A stretch of 64,000 nt of DNA, taken from NCBI RefSeq assembly GCF_013155395.1, contig NZ_JABJWC010000010.1:23722-87721 (forward strand), in the 5' to 3' direction. The stretch comes from Komagataeibacter melomenusus. GTDB taxonomy: Bacteria > Pseudomonadota > Alphaproteobacteria > Acetobacterales > Acetobacteraceae. The number at the start of each line of letters is the position of its first letter. The stretch's first letter is position 1. Of this stretch, positions 16,226 through 24,099 are shown in pieces. Below the pieces are notes generated by a model, which was not told where the DNA came from, did no database searches, and worked only from the letters and a program-made list of their open reading frames with translations. The translations under genes and the position numbers were made by a program.

Positions 16226-16300
16226 CTTTCGAGTCGTTCAAGTCCGATGTCATAAGGCGCCGCCTTTGTCGGGGGCACGGGCTGGGTCCGTCTGGTGGGA

Positions 16301-16328
16301 GAAACCCCGCCCGGACAACCGGGCGGGG
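16301..16328 (-). terminator. Rho-independent terminator of the DUF736 gene
   Basis: On the minus strand a 10-bp GC stem (16328-16319 with 16314-16305) with a 4-base loop is followed by TTTC, 12 bases after the DUF736 stop. Confidence 0.8.
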
Positions 16329-16340
16329 CATTGGGTGGGA

Positions 16341-16664
16341 TCAGTCCCCGTTTGGCCGGCGGGGCCGGGTCCAGATCAGGCTGTATCCCTCGCCGTCTTC
16401 GTCCCGGAACAGATTGGCGAAGATCGGAGCGTTGAAGCTTGGGTCGTCGAGCTTGAGGGACAGGTAGTCGCGGCCCTCGCCGGAGCGCTTCGACCAGGCG
16501 GCTCCGATTTCGGCCCGGCCCACAAAGACCCGGTAGCTGGGTGCGTTGTCATTGGCGCGGTTGGCTTCCGGCACGATGCGGACATTCTTCGTCTGGAGGG
16601 ACAGCGTGGCGATTTCGCCCTGAATTTCGTTGCCGACCTTCTTGAAGGAACCGATGTTGGCCAT
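16341..16664 (-). CDS. DUF736 family protein
   Basis: This 107-residue protein begins MANIGSFKKVGNEIQGEIAT and continues LSLQTKNVRIVPEANRANDNAPSYRVFVGRAEIGAAWSKRS...DYLSLKLDDPSFNAPIFANLF, the full pattern of DUF736. The family is found almost only on plasmids and ICEs of alphaproteobacteria; its role is unknown. The start at 16664 has a CAGGAGAAG ribosome site 6 bases upstream. It has its own terminator and a structured leader at 16787-16836, which suggests independent regulation. Together with ParB, DUF932 and DUF2493 it marks the ICE backbone. Confidence 0.92.
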   Translation of the reverse strand: MANIGSFKKVGNEIQGEIATLSLQTKNVRIVPEANRANDNAPSYRVFVGRAEIGAAWSKRSGEGRDYLSLKLDDPSFNAPIFANLFRDEDGEGYSLIWTRPRRPNGD

Positions 16665-16786
16665 GTGACTTCTCCTGCTGTTATCGGGCGGCGACCACCG
16701 CGGCCTCGATGGCGATCGTCCGCCCGAAGGCGATCGACCGGGCATCCGCTTGCGGACCGCAGCATCGCGGAGGACGGCAGCGGCGG

Positions 16787-16836
16787 AACTTTCTTGTCTC
16801 GCGAGGAATGGGGCGCAGCCCCAGGGGAAGAAAGTT
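16787..16836. repeat. Structured leader hairpin (copy 2 of 3)
   Basis: AACTTTCTT (16787-16795) pairs perfectly with AAGAAAGTT (16828-16836) around an inner GC hairpin GGGGC...GCCCC. On the minus strand the sequence after the stem, around CGTCCTCCGCG and GCTGCGG, is clearly related to that after copy 3 (19750-19799). It lies about 125 bases upstream of DUF736. Confidence 0.6.
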
Positions 16837-17254
16837 GCGACGTGCCGTTGCCCAAGGGCGATCGAGGCGCAGCTGTCCTTCGGGCAGATCAGCCAATGAA
16901 GAGGACGTGATGGTCGCTGCCTGACAGCATTCCCGGAAGAAGACGTGGCCCTACTGGCTGTTCCGTCATGGTCGGCCGATGCTTACAATCAGGGCGTAAG
17001 TGCCACCTGCACTCACGGATCCCGACGAGGAACCGCATGCCTGCCCCTGACCTGCCGTGCCAATGACATCGGGCTGTCACTGGGGTTCATGCATGCTGGG
17101 ATAACGAAGCCGCCCTGCGGCAGCATTCCGGCGAACCCATGGCCACCACTGTCCCACGGACGGTCGATCGGCGTTCCGACACCCTTTCCCTTCGATCCTG
17201 TTTCAGGGACGCGTGATAAATCGAGGAAAACACAGCCAGGTCTGGATGCACCTG
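16837..17254. other. Region upstream of the DUF736 leader with no gene seen
   Basis: About 420 bases between the DUF736 leader and the membrane-protein gene show only frames lacking ribosome sites and family features. Confidence 0.4.
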
Positions 17255-17716
17255 TTACCCAAGGTGCGAATGGGACCTGGGCCTGCCCCTATCCTGCTCC
17301 TGTGCATCGGCCGGGATAAACGCCCACATACGGACCCAGGCGGTGCCCCCGACGAGTGCGGCGCCTGTTATGGCAAACAGGTGTGCCCAGATGCCTGAGG
17401 ACAAGTCGGTCTGCGCCAGTCCCAGCGTCGTGCTGTAACCGGCAAGTGCTGCCGGTATGGCGAAGATCAGTGCCAGCATCATCCTGAACCAGACGACTGC
17501 AACCAGAGCAAACGCCATCTGGCCCGCGAGCAGTGTCACAACGCCTGCCAGGAATCCTGTCACGACGGCACCGATCGCGCCACCGCCGGCGTGGATGGCA
17601 TGCAGGAAGGCGACCACGCCAATGGCAAAAGGCAGGGCATAGATGGCAAGGGTGAAGACCAGCCAGCACAGAAGGCCGACGCTGGCGACGCAGAGGAAAG
17701 GTGCGACAACAAGCAT
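17255..17716 (-). CDS. Small integral membrane protein, unknown
   Basis: This 153-residue protein contains about four hydrophobic segments (residues 1-22, 26-45, 48-75 and 83-105), then a last one near 118-135, ending in a short polar tail with RGRPRSHSHLG. Glycine-rich stretches (AIHAGGGAIGAVVTGFLAG) suggest tight helix packing. The start at 17716 has GGAG at the right distance. Similar small membrane proteins are common in alphaproteobacterial ICEs, but I do not recognise a named family. It lies between DUF736 and the lipoprotein pair on the same strand. Confidence 0.7.
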   Translation of the reverse strand: MLVVAPFLCVASVGLLCWLVFTLAIYALPFAIGVVAFLHAIHAGGGAIGAVVTGFLAGVVTLLAGQMAFALVAVVWFRMMLALIFAIPAALAGYSTTLGLAQTDLSSGIWAHLFAITGAALVGGTAWVRMWAFIPADAQEQDRGRPRSHSHLG

Positions 17717-17861
17717 GATGCGATCTCCGCTGGACACGGCTGAACGATCGCGTCTGCCACCACCACCTTGACGCAGGGAAACTATAGCTGAATTCGGCGG
17801 CGGCCGTCACGTTGAAAACATGGCGCGATGCAGGTCATGTTCGCGCCATGCGGATCCGTCT

Positions 17862-18095
17862 CTAGTGATGCAGGAAACCCATGCCGGTCTGCATGGCGGT
17901 ATGCAGCACATCCGACCAGATGCCTCCTCCACCACCGCCCGGACCGCCCCGGCCACCGCCTGGTGGACCGCCGGTTTCTGATCCGTCGGTAACGGGCAGG
18001 CCGTCATCGTCTAGGGGTTGCCGGTGCTCGGCACATCCGGAGAGACAGCAGAAACAGCAAAGGATCGCCATGAAACGGGATACCGTACACGCCAT
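17862..18095 (-). CDS. Small glycine-rich lipoprotein
   Basis: This 77-residue protein has a lipoprotein signal (RFMAILCCFCCLSGCAEH) with lipobox LSGC, the acylated Cys at about residue 21. After it comes a tract of glycines and prolines (GGPPGGGRGGPGGGGGG, about 42-58) and a short hydrophobic end, VLHTAMQTGMGFLHH. Its ATG follows directly on the TGA of the upstream lipoprotein gene, so the two are co-translated. It probably sits in the outer membrane facing the periplasm. Its function is unknown; the Gly/Pro tract and His/Met residues are compatible with a flexible or metal-binding segment. Confidence 0.7.
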   Translation of the reverse strand: MACTVSRFMAILCCFCCLSGCAEHRQPLDDDGLPVTDGSETGGPPGGGRGGPGGGGGGIWSDVLHTAMQTGMGFLHH

Positions 18096-18536
18096 TCAAT
18101 CCGATCCGCCGATCTGAATTTTTGATACATCCACGTCTTCGTGCACGTTTGTAGGTGGTGTTCCGCCCTGCCTCTGCCCTTCGCGTGGGCGGGGTGGCGG
18201 ACCGCAGCGGGTGGCAGAGCGGTCCATATCCGGTGGCGGCCTCCTGTGGCTCCCGAAGTCATCATCGGGCGGCCCATCGCCGCCCATGCCCCCGCCCATC
18301 ATGCCGCCGGGTCCACCACCCGGCATCATGCCCGACATACCGCCGCCGGGACCAAAGCCGCCCCCGAAACCCTCTGTCATGCCACCATGAAATCCGCCCC
18401 CCATATCGGGGCGTCCTCCCGGTGGCGGCCCCCTTCGACAGGTGGTGTCATGATCATGGCCCTGTCCATGGCAGGCCCCCAGCGCGAGAGGCAGTAACAG
18501 GCAGAGGGATGCGGGAAGCTGGCGGATGGGAAGCAT
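18096..18536 (-). CDS. Gly/Met/Pro-rich lipoprotein
   Basis: This 146-residue protein has a signal peptide MLPIRQLPASLCLLLPLALG and lipobox LGAC (Cys at about 22). The mature part is nearly all low complexity: HGQGHDHD, then about 60 residues rich in Gly, Met and Pro with repeated GGGM/GGMM units, then PPPDMDRS..RCGPPPRPRE, ending in a more normal tail VHEDVDVSKIQIGGSD. Clusters of His and Met could bind copper or another metal; this is inference from composition only. It directly precedes the second lipoprotein (stop and start adjoin) and is transcribed in the same direction as the ICE backbone. Confidence 0.72.
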   Translation of the reverse strand: MLPIRQLPASLCLLLPLALGACHGQGHDHDTTCRRGPPPGGRPDMGGGFHGGMTEGFGGGFGPGGGMSGMMPGGGPGGMMGGGMGGDGPPDDDFGSHRRPPPDMDRSATRCGPPPRPREGQRQGGTPPTNVHEDVDVSKIQIGGSD

Positions 18537-18629
18537 TCGGTTTCAACAGTCATCAGGAAGGTGCCAGAACATTATCGGGCTGTCCGTCCCGATATCCGTT
18601 ACGAAGTTTTATTTAATGATTCCGACTGT

Positions 18630-18673
18630 ATGGCCGCATGACAGGTCCTGATATGGAACCGTCATGCGGCTAT
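18630..18673. repeat. Inverted repeat downstream of the DUF2493 gene
   Basis: Arms 18630-18642 and 18661-18673 pair over 13 positions with one G-T, around an 18-base loop, 15 bases after the DUF2493 stop on the minus strand. It could end transcription before the lipoprotein genes, though no T-run follows. Confidence 0.45.
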
Positions 18674-18687
18674 GGAAACGATGGCGC

Positions 18688-19623
18688 CTACACGCCACCG
18701 CTGCCGAATTTCCAGACCGGAATTCCGAGTTTTCTGGCCTTGTCAGCAAGGTTTTCCTGAATGCCGGTGCCCGGAAAAACGAGGACACCGATCGGCATGA
18801 CGTTCAGCATGGTGTCGTTACGTCGGAAGGGCGCCGCCTTGGCGTGTCTGGACCAGTCGGGCTTGAAGACGATCTGTGTGACCTTGCGGTGTTCAGCCCA
18901 GCGGGCCGCAATCAGTTCGGCACCCCGGGGTGAGCCTCCATGCAGCAGGACCATGTCAGGATGCCGACCGCGCACCCGATCGAGACGGTCCCAGATCAAC
19001 TGGTGGTCATTGAAGTCCAGGCCACCGGTAATGGCCACTTTCGGACCTGGAGGGACCAGAAGTTCGGTGTCAGCCCTGCGACGGGCATGCAGGAAATCCC
19101 TGCTGTCGACCATCGTGGCGGTCATGGTGGGGCGACTGACCAGCGAGCCGTGTCCGGGGCGCCAGGACGAACCGGTATGGCGTTCAAAGAGATCGGCAGC
19201 ATGATCGCGGAAGATCTCGTAGGCATTGCGTCGTTCGATCAGGGTCTGGCCCTCGGCCAGCATGCGTTCGAGTTCGACCGAGCGGATCTCGCTCCCATCC
19301 TGCTCCCGCTGCGCCTGCTTCTGCGCCTGTTCGTTCCGGTCCAGTTCACGCTCGACCTGCACCACCGTGCGGTGGAAGACATTGCCCATGGACCAGAGCA
19401 GGGTTTCAAGATCGGGTTCCAGACGGGTTTCACTCAGCGTCGCCACCATGGCGTCAAAGATATCGGCCACTGCGCCGCCAATGGTGCTGGCTTCCGGTAA
19501 CGGCCTGGCGTCGGGTTCGTCTTCGAAAGGGCGATAGCCGTAGAGCTGGAGTTCGGTAAGGACATGATCTGTCGGTGACGATGCGTGGGCGGGTTCGAAG
19601 CTGTCATCCTGCGTGCGGGTCAT
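18688..19623 (-). CDS. DUF2493 (SLOG-fold) protein
   Basis: The C-terminal third is the DUF2493/YspA-like SLOG domain: VAITGGLDFNDHQLIWDRLDRVRGRHPDMVLLHGGSPRGAELIAARWAEHR (about 192-242), then VFPGTGIQENLADKARKLGIPVWKF. SLOG domains bind nucleotides or nucleotide-like ligands. The N-terminal 190 residues are charged and helical, with a likely coiled coil at 90-135 (VERELDRNEQAQKQAQREQ). At 311 residues it matches the long form carried on alphaproteobacterial ICEs and plasmids. A GGAGAG site precedes the start, and a structured leader (19750-19799) lies about 127 bases upstream. Its role in the element is not known. Confidence 0.9.
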   Translation of the reverse strand: MTRTQDDSFEPAHASSPTDHVLTELQLYGYRPFEDEPDARPLPEASTIGGAVADIFDAMVATLSETRLEPDLETLLWSMGNVFHRTVVQVERELDRNEQAQKQAQREQDGSEIRSVELERMLAEGQTLIERRNAYEIFRDHAADLFERHTGSSWRPGHGSLVSRPTMTATMVDSRDFLHARRRADTELLVPPGPKVAITGGLDFNDHQLIWDRLDRVRGRHPDMVLLHGGSPRGAELIAARWAEHRKVTQIVFKPDWSRHAKAAPFRRNDTMLNVMPIGVLVFPGTGIQENLADKARKLGIPVWKFGSGGV

Positions 19624-19749
19624 GAGGGGTCTCTCCGGTTTCAGTCGGCCGCGCCCATCGCGGCCTTCCCGGGGGCGGATTGCGGCGGTCGGGACAGGCC
19701 GGAACCGCGCTCGCGTGGCCGAAGCAACGCGGAGGATGACCGGTGGCGG

Positions 19750-19799
19750 CTATTTTGTTTCGCGATGTAAAGCGCGGCTGGCCGCGCGACGGAAAATAG
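19750..19799. repeat. Structured leader hairpin (copy 3 of 3)
   Basis: CTATTTT (19750-19756) pairs with AAAATAG (19793-19799), with an inner 7-bp GC hairpin at 19772-19787. The minus-strand sequence after it contains CATCCTCCGCG and TTGCTTCGG, matching the region after copy 2 upstream of DUF736. Confidence 0.6.
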
Positions 19800-19943
19800 T
19801 TGCCACCGGGCATTGCAGGCCCGGCCCGGCTGTCGCCCGCTCCCCTCCTGGAAGGCCATGGGCGCGCCCTGCCGAACGGGGAATCCTTGACCTGACCATG
19901 CGAGATGGTGGGGGTTCCGGCCTGTAGCGCTACCGAACGGTTA

Positions 19944-21005
19944 TCAGACCGTACCGTCCATGAGAGGTGCCACGTCCTGCGGGGCAAGCTGCGGACGCAG
20001 GACCGACCGGAGCGCACCGCGACCAAGATGGCGGAGATCATCATTGAAATCTGCGAGCCGGGGCGAAAGCACGATCGCCTCGACCCCGACAGCCTGTGCC
20101 CGCTGGCACAAGGCTTTCGCCGTATGGTCGCCTGCCGGATCGTCATCACGGATAACATAAAGACGCCTGAGCAAGGCCGGGAATGCGGAGGCCGCGAGGT
20201 GGGCGGATGACAGGCAGGCCGCCAGGGGCAGTTCCGGCAAGACCATGCTGATCGATAGCACCGTCTCGATCCCTTCACCCATGGCCATGACGCCGGATGC
20301 CGCGCCAAAACGGACCGCATGGCCCAGCAGTTGTCCCATCGCCCGTCGTGGCGTTTTGACTGGCGCTTTCCCCTCCCCGTCCGGTGACAGCCATGTGCGA
20401 TGCACACCGGTCAGCCTGCCGTCCAGATCGGTGACTGCAGCAATCAGGGCAGGCCATGTTTCGGTGGAACCGCCATCATCTGCCCGATAGTAGCAGCGCG
20501 GATGAAAACGCAGGGAAGCGGTTTCGTGCAGTTCCGTAATGCCGCGTTTACGCAGATACGTTTCCACGATTGTGCCCGTAATCGGCCTGCTCATGGCAAA
20601 TAGCCGACGGGCCGCCTCCGTTGACCCTGTCGCGTCACCATTACGGGAAAAGGAAGACGAGCTGCCCGGAGAAGGCCGCGATGAAAGATGTGCCGGCGGC
20701 AGGCTCAGAAAATGGCGCGCTTCATCCGCCACGTCCCGGAAGTCTGTCAGGCCCCGCGCCTCGCGGATGATGTCAAGCAGGTCGCCATGTTCGGCGCTGG
20801 CGGCATCAGTCCATTTACCAGCCGCGCCTTTTCCCTCTGCGCTGCCCTGTAGCCGGACAAACATGGAGCGACCCGGGGTGTTACGCGCGTCGCCAACCAG
20901 CCAGTAATTACCCTGCCTGCGTCCCGCAGGCAGATAATGCCGACAGACTGCTTCGGCCTGCCCGGCAAGACGGCGGGCAAGGTCGACCGCATCGTGCTGG
21001 TGCAT
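19944..21005 (-). CDS. Toprim-domain protein (DUF7146/primase-like) of the ICE backbone
   Basis: This 353-residue protein has an N-terminal region typical of the family (DAVDLARRLAGQAEAVCRHYLP...YWLVGDARNTPGRSMFVRL..GKWTDA..EHGDLLDIIREARG). A Toprim fold follows, with the conserved Glu in GVMAMGEGIETVLS and the Asp pair in LYVIRDDDPAGD. Such proteins resemble primase and helicase-primase parts and probably act in replication of the excised element. AGGAGG lies only 1 and 4 bases before two tandem ATGs (21008 and 21005); the second is used here. The frame is open further upstream without a ribosome site. It runs divergently from the HU gene. Confidence 0.87.
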   Translation of the reverse strand: MHQHDAVDLARRLAGQAEAVCRHYLPAGRRQGNYWLVGDARNTPGRSMFVRLQGSAEGKGAAGKWTDAASAEHGDLLDIIREARGLTDFRDVADEARHFLSLPPAHLSSRPSPGSSSSFSRNGDATGSTEAARRLFAMSRPITGTIVETYLRKRGITELHETASLRFHPRCYYRADDGGSTETWPALIAAVTDLDGRLTGVHRTWLSPDGEGKAPVKTPRRAMGQLLGHAVRFGAASGVMAMGEGIETVLSISMVLPELPLAACLSSAHLAASAFPALLRRLYVIRDDDPAGDHTAKALCQRAQAVGVEAIVLSPRLADFNDDLRHLGRGALRSVLRPQLAPQDVAPLMDGTV

Positions 21006-21254
21006 CATGCCTCCTGAGAACATCATGGTTGAAAGGGACTGCGTTACCCAGTTTCCGCGAGGCCACGCAGGATGGAAGCGTATTGGCTTCTGAATGTAAA
21101 AACCGGCGGCCATGGGCTAAAAAATGGACGGTTGTTCCCTGTCAACCGGTGGCCGTCAGCCAGCCTGCGACAGTCTGTTGCTTGTGCCATGCCTGATTTT
21201 GGCCATAACGGGTGATCAGAAGACCGCATTTTTGCCGCTAGAAAGGACATCATC

Positions 21255-21536
21255 ATGAAGGTTTCGGATCTCGTCGAGATCGTGGCCGCCGAGGCTGACC
21301 TGAGCAATGCCGATACCCGCAAGGTCATCGACGCAGTGGTCGAGGCCATGACCCAGGCTGCGATCAGGGGCGAGGAAGTGACCCTGCCGAACTTCGGCAA
21401 GTTCAAGGTCAAGGATGTACCAGCCCGGGAAGGCCGTAATCCGGCGACGGGTGCCACGATCCAGATCGCGGCTTCACGCAAGCTGGGCTTTACCCCGGCC
21501 AAGGCGCTCAAGGACGCGTTGAACGGCGGGAAATAA
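21255..21536 (+). CDS. HU-family DNA-binding protein
   Basis: This 93-residue histone-like protein has the family core: N-terminal helices MKVSDLVEIVAAEADLSNADTRKVIDAVVEAM, the beta arm start VTLPNFGKFKVKDVPAREGRNPATG, and the C-terminal GFTPAKALKDALN. HU bends DNA and assists replication and site-specific recombination. It is distinct from the chromosomal IHF subunit at 48157 and is carried by the mobile element, on the plus strand against the direction of the backbone genes. An AGAAAGGACATCATC leader gives a fair ribosome site. Its start lies 249 bases from the divergent Toprim gene. Confidence 0.92.
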   Translation: MKVSDLVEIVAAEADLSNADTRKVIDAVVEAMTQAAIRGEEVTLPNFGKFKVKDVPAREGRNPATGATIQIAASRKLGFTPAKALKDALNGGK

Positions 21537-21614
21537 ACGTCCCTTGGGAAGGATCTGCTTGCATCTGGCGGGGGCGATCCTTATCTTACACCTGTCTTAC
21601 AATGGAGACAGGTG

Positions 21615-21896
21615 ATGCCAGCCGATCCCCTCACCACAACCGTCTCGACCAAGGGGCAGGTGATCCTGCCCAAGGCGCTGCGCGAACAGTTGCACTGGCC
21701 CGCCGGAACACGGCTGGTGGTTGAAAACACCGAACGCGGCGTCCTGCTCCGTCCGCTGCAGGAAGCTTTCGCGGCCACCCGGCCCGAAGATGTATTTGGC
21801 AGCCTCCCGCCCACAGGCGGCCCGAAATCGATTGATGAGATGCAGGCAGGTCTGGACGCGGAAATCAGGAAACGCCATGCGCGCGGTCGATACTAA
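21615..21896 (+). CDS. vapB: VapB-type antitoxin (AbrB/SpoVT domain)
   Basis: This 93-residue antitoxin carries a swapped-hairpin AbrB domain at residues 7-45 (LTTTVSTKGQVILPKALREQLHWPAGTRLVVENTERGVLLRPL). The C-terminal part that wraps the toxin includes FGSLPPTGGPKSIDEMQAGLD. GGAG at 7 bases decides for the ATG at 21615 over the GTG at 21612. It overlaps the PIN toxin gene by 20 bases, the usual antitoxin-first layout with autoregulation by the complex. It serves element maintenance. Confidence 0.88.
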   Translation: MPADPLTTTVSTKGQVILPKALREQLHWPAGTRLVVENTERGVLLRPLQEAFAATRPEDVFGSLPPTGGPKSIDEMQAGLDAEIRKRHARGRY

Positions 21897-22266
21897 CATC
21901 ATCGTCCGCTACCTGACGGGCGATGATCCGAAACAGGCCGAAAAGGCGCGTGCGGTGGTCAACGGGGAGTTGGTCTTCGTGCCACGCACCGTCGTGCTGG
22001 AAACCGAATGGGTTCTGCGCGGGGTGTATGACATGCCGAAGAACAGGGTGATCCCGGCCCTGCGCGCCTTTGCGGGCCTGCCCACGGTCACGGTCGAGGA
22101 TGCGACGCTTGTGGCCCAGGCCTTCGATTGGGCGGAAGCGGGCATGGACTTTGCGGACGCGCTCCATCTTGCCGCGGCAAAGGGCTGCAGCGGTTTTGCG
22201 ACATTCGACAGGCGTTTCATGCGCGCGGCCACCAAGGTTGGCACGCTGTCGGTCAGCGCCCCCTGA
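21877..22266 (+). CDS. vapC: VapC-type PIN-domain ribonuclease toxin
   Basis: This 129-residue PIN-domain RNase has its acidic residues in place: D5 in MRAVDTNIIVRYL, the Glu in VLETEWVLRGVY (about 44), the Asp in MDFADALHLAAA (about 90), and the Asp in FATFDRRF (about 108). Free toxin would cleave RNA, commonly tRNA, and stop growth. The start at 21877 lies inside vapB, giving a 20-base overlap and coupled translation. It appears intact, so the pair is probably active and may explain why the immobile remnant persists. Confidence 0.9.
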   Translation: MRAVDTNIIVRYLTGDDPKQAEKARAVVNGELVFVPRTVVLETEWVLRGVYDMPKNRVIPALRAFAGLPTVTVEDATLVAQAFDWAEAGMDFADALHLAAAKGCSGFATFDRRFMRAATKVGTLSVSAP

Positions 22267-22273
22267 TCCGCTT

Positions 22274-22681
22274 TTACGTTTTTCCGGCAATGGTATCCTC
22301 CAGCCATCCGTAAGTAGCAATCCATGCCACCGTCTCCCTGCTTCCCAGATCAATGACGTGCGCACCGCCTCCGAAGGCGTTCACGCGCGGGCGTGTGCAG
22401 GTATTGGCCCATTGAAAGCCCCAGCGGCCAGTGAGCCGGAATTTACGGGCGCAGCGCAGGACAAAGACGACCACCTGGGCGGGATCACCCGTCCTATCGT
22501 CCCGAATCCACAGCCTGCCGGCTCCATGGGCAGGTTCTACCGAGACGGCAAACGGTATCCCCCCTGCGTCATCGATCTGGTACTCGGCCAGCAGATCCAG
22601 ATAGATCGTCATCGCGCGGGCGGCGTTGCGTGCGGAGCCGACATCAAGAACGCACGAGAAATGCGTAAAGAAGTCCGCCAT
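22274..22681 (-). CDS. Conserved ICE-associated protein of unknown function
   Basis: This 135-residue protein begins MADFFTHFSCVLDVGSARNAARAMTIY and contains RLWIRDDRTGDPAQVVVFVLRCARKFRLTGRWGFQWANTCTRPRVNAFGGGAHVIDL. I recognise the pattern as a conserved hypothetical carried next to DUF932 and ParB genes on alphaproteobacterial ICEs; no function is known to me. The start at 22681 has GGAGACAG 8 bases upstream. It ends 7 bases from the convergent vapC stop. It has no signal peptide or membrane segment, so it should be cytoplasmic. Confidence 0.82.
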   Translation of the reverse strand: MADFFTHFSCVLDVGSARNAARAMTIYLDLLAEYQIDDAGGIPFAVSVEPAHGAGRLWIRDDRTGDPAQVVVFVLRCARKFRLTGRWGFQWANTCTRPRVNAFGGGAHVIDLGSRETVAWIATYGWLEDTIAGKT

Positions 22682-22695
22682 GGTCTGTCTCCATG

Positions 22696-22725
22696 AAAAA
22701 GCAGAAGCCCGGCGCAGGGCCGGGC
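22696..22725 (-). terminator. Terminator downstream of the DUF932 gene
   Basis: On the minus strand GCCCGGC and GCCGGGC pair around a 5-base loop (22725-22707), followed by TTCTGCTTTTT. It lies 34 bases after the DUF932 stop and just before the next gene's ribosome site. Confidence 0.6.
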
Positions 22726-22758
22726 CTGGTGAAACCACATGGTTCATCTCGGAACGTG

Positions 22759-23961
22759 TCAGATCACTTTTTCCATCAGCTTGCGTGCCCTGCCCTCCAG
22801 ATCCAGCCGCGTGTCCTGATTGGTCTTCGTCCGCGCCAGTGCCGTAATTCCCTGCACGAAATCGAACACGCTCTCGGGCTTGTGTCCCTCCTCGTGCAGC
22901 ACCGTCTCGATGATCTTCGTGGTTTCCGGTTTCGAGAACCCGCGACGACGCAGGAAACTTTCGCGGTCCTCGTCAGTTTTTGCCATCAGCGCCCGACGCG
23001 AAGCCTGAATGCCGGAGACGAACGACGCCGGGCTGGTCGTGGCGAAATTCCGCAGGGCCGGTGTCGCCTGATGCACGAAACGCGATGCGGCGAACTTGCT
23101 ATGCCGGATCGTGATCTGTTCGAAATTTTCGACGCCCCAGAGCATTCTATTTTGACACACTCCGCGCAGATAGAATGACGCAATACCAAGGCTCTTGCTA
23201 CCAACTTCGGAATTCCAGGCATAGAAGCCCCGGAAATAGAGGTCAGGATCGCCATTGGGCAGGCGTCCGGCTTCGATCGGATGGGTGTCGTCGACCAGGA
23301 ACAGGAAGACATCGCGATCCGATGCGTAAAGCGTCGTGGTTTCCTTCGTGATGTCGACATAGGGATTGTGGGTCATGGTGGCCCAGTCGATCACGCCCGG
23401 CACCTTCCAGTTGGTATCGCCTGTGCCATCACCGGCGATTTTGCGTACTGCGCCGACCAGTTCATGATCCCAGATGCGGCCGTAATCGGGACCGGTTACG
23501 GCACGCAGTTCGACGCGGCCGTCCTCGGTTTCCAGCGTTTTCACCAGTTCTGTGCGGTGCGACAGCAGCCCGTGCTGCAGGTTGATCGCCGCCAGCGGAG
23601 CGGGAAGATTGCGCAGGTATGACGATGGCGCGCCGACCAGGCTGCACATCTGGCCGAAAGACCAGTGTGTGGGTGCGATCGGGTCATTCTGTCCCGGCAC
23701 GGTCAGGGTCAGGCGCTCGGCATTGTCGCGGGATGCTTCCACGCGAATGGCGCGGCTTTCCACCGTGCGGACGGTGGCGCGCTCGGCACGGGCAAGTGTG
23801 GCGGCATGCAGGTCAGACAGGGACAGGTAGCGCTCGTCATCCGGGCGCGAGAACCATTCGGACGAGACGCGGGCGCTCCGTTCGCCACGGGAAGGATCAA
23901 TCCGGAAGCCGCCAGACGCGGCGCCACGGGACGCAGGGGGCAGGATGGTGGTTGTGGTCAC
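22759..23961 (-). CDS. DUF932 (phage/plasmid-like) protein
   Basis: This 400-residue protein shows the DUF932 pattern: LTVPGQNDPIAPTHWSFGQMCSLVGAPSSYLRNLPAPLAAINLQHGL (about 82-128), AVTGPDYGRIWDHELVGAV, FLFLVDDTHPIEA, FYAWNSEVGSKSLGIASFYLRGVCQNRMLWG. It is common on plasmids and ICEs beside parB; its activity is not established. The GTG at 23961 is taken as the start because AGAGGAGAG lies 6 bases upstream; an ATG at 24039 would lack one. It is preceded by the parB terminator and followed by its own. Confidence 0.9.
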   Translation of the reverse strand: MTTTTILPPASRGAASGGFRIDPSRGERSARVSSEWFSRPDDERYLSLSDLHAATLARAERATVRTVESRAIRVEASRDNAERLTLTVPGQNDPIAPTHWSFGQMCSLVGAPSSYLRNLPAPLAAINLQHGLLSHRTELVKTLETEDGRVELRAVTGPDYGRIWDHELVGAVRKIAGDGTGDTNWKVPGVIDWATMTHNPYVDITKETTTLYASDRDVFLFLVDDTHPIEAGRLPNGDPDLYFRGFYAWNSEVGSKSLGIASFYLRGVCQNRMLWGVENFEQITIRHSKFAASRFVHQATPALRNFATTSPASFVSGIQASRRALMAKTDEDRESFLRRRGFSKPETTKIIETVLHEEGHKPESVFDFVQGITALARTKTNQDTRLDLEGRARKLMEKVI

Positions 23962-24040
23962 GGAAAACTCTCCTCTGATGCCGGTTATTCGGCACCCAAG
24001 GCGAAGCCGACCTCTCCCTCTTCCCGGGAGGGCGGACATG

Positions 24041-24071
24041 AAAAAAGCGGCTTCCGGGTACCGGAAGCCGC
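24041..24071 (-). terminator. Rho-independent terminator of parB
   Basis: A perfect 11-bp stem (24047-24057 with 24061-24071) with a 3-base loop is followed on the minus strand by TTTTTT, 28 bases after the ParB stop. Confidence 0.9.
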
Positions 24072-24099
24072 TGTCTCAAAGTTCCAGACCTCATAAAGA

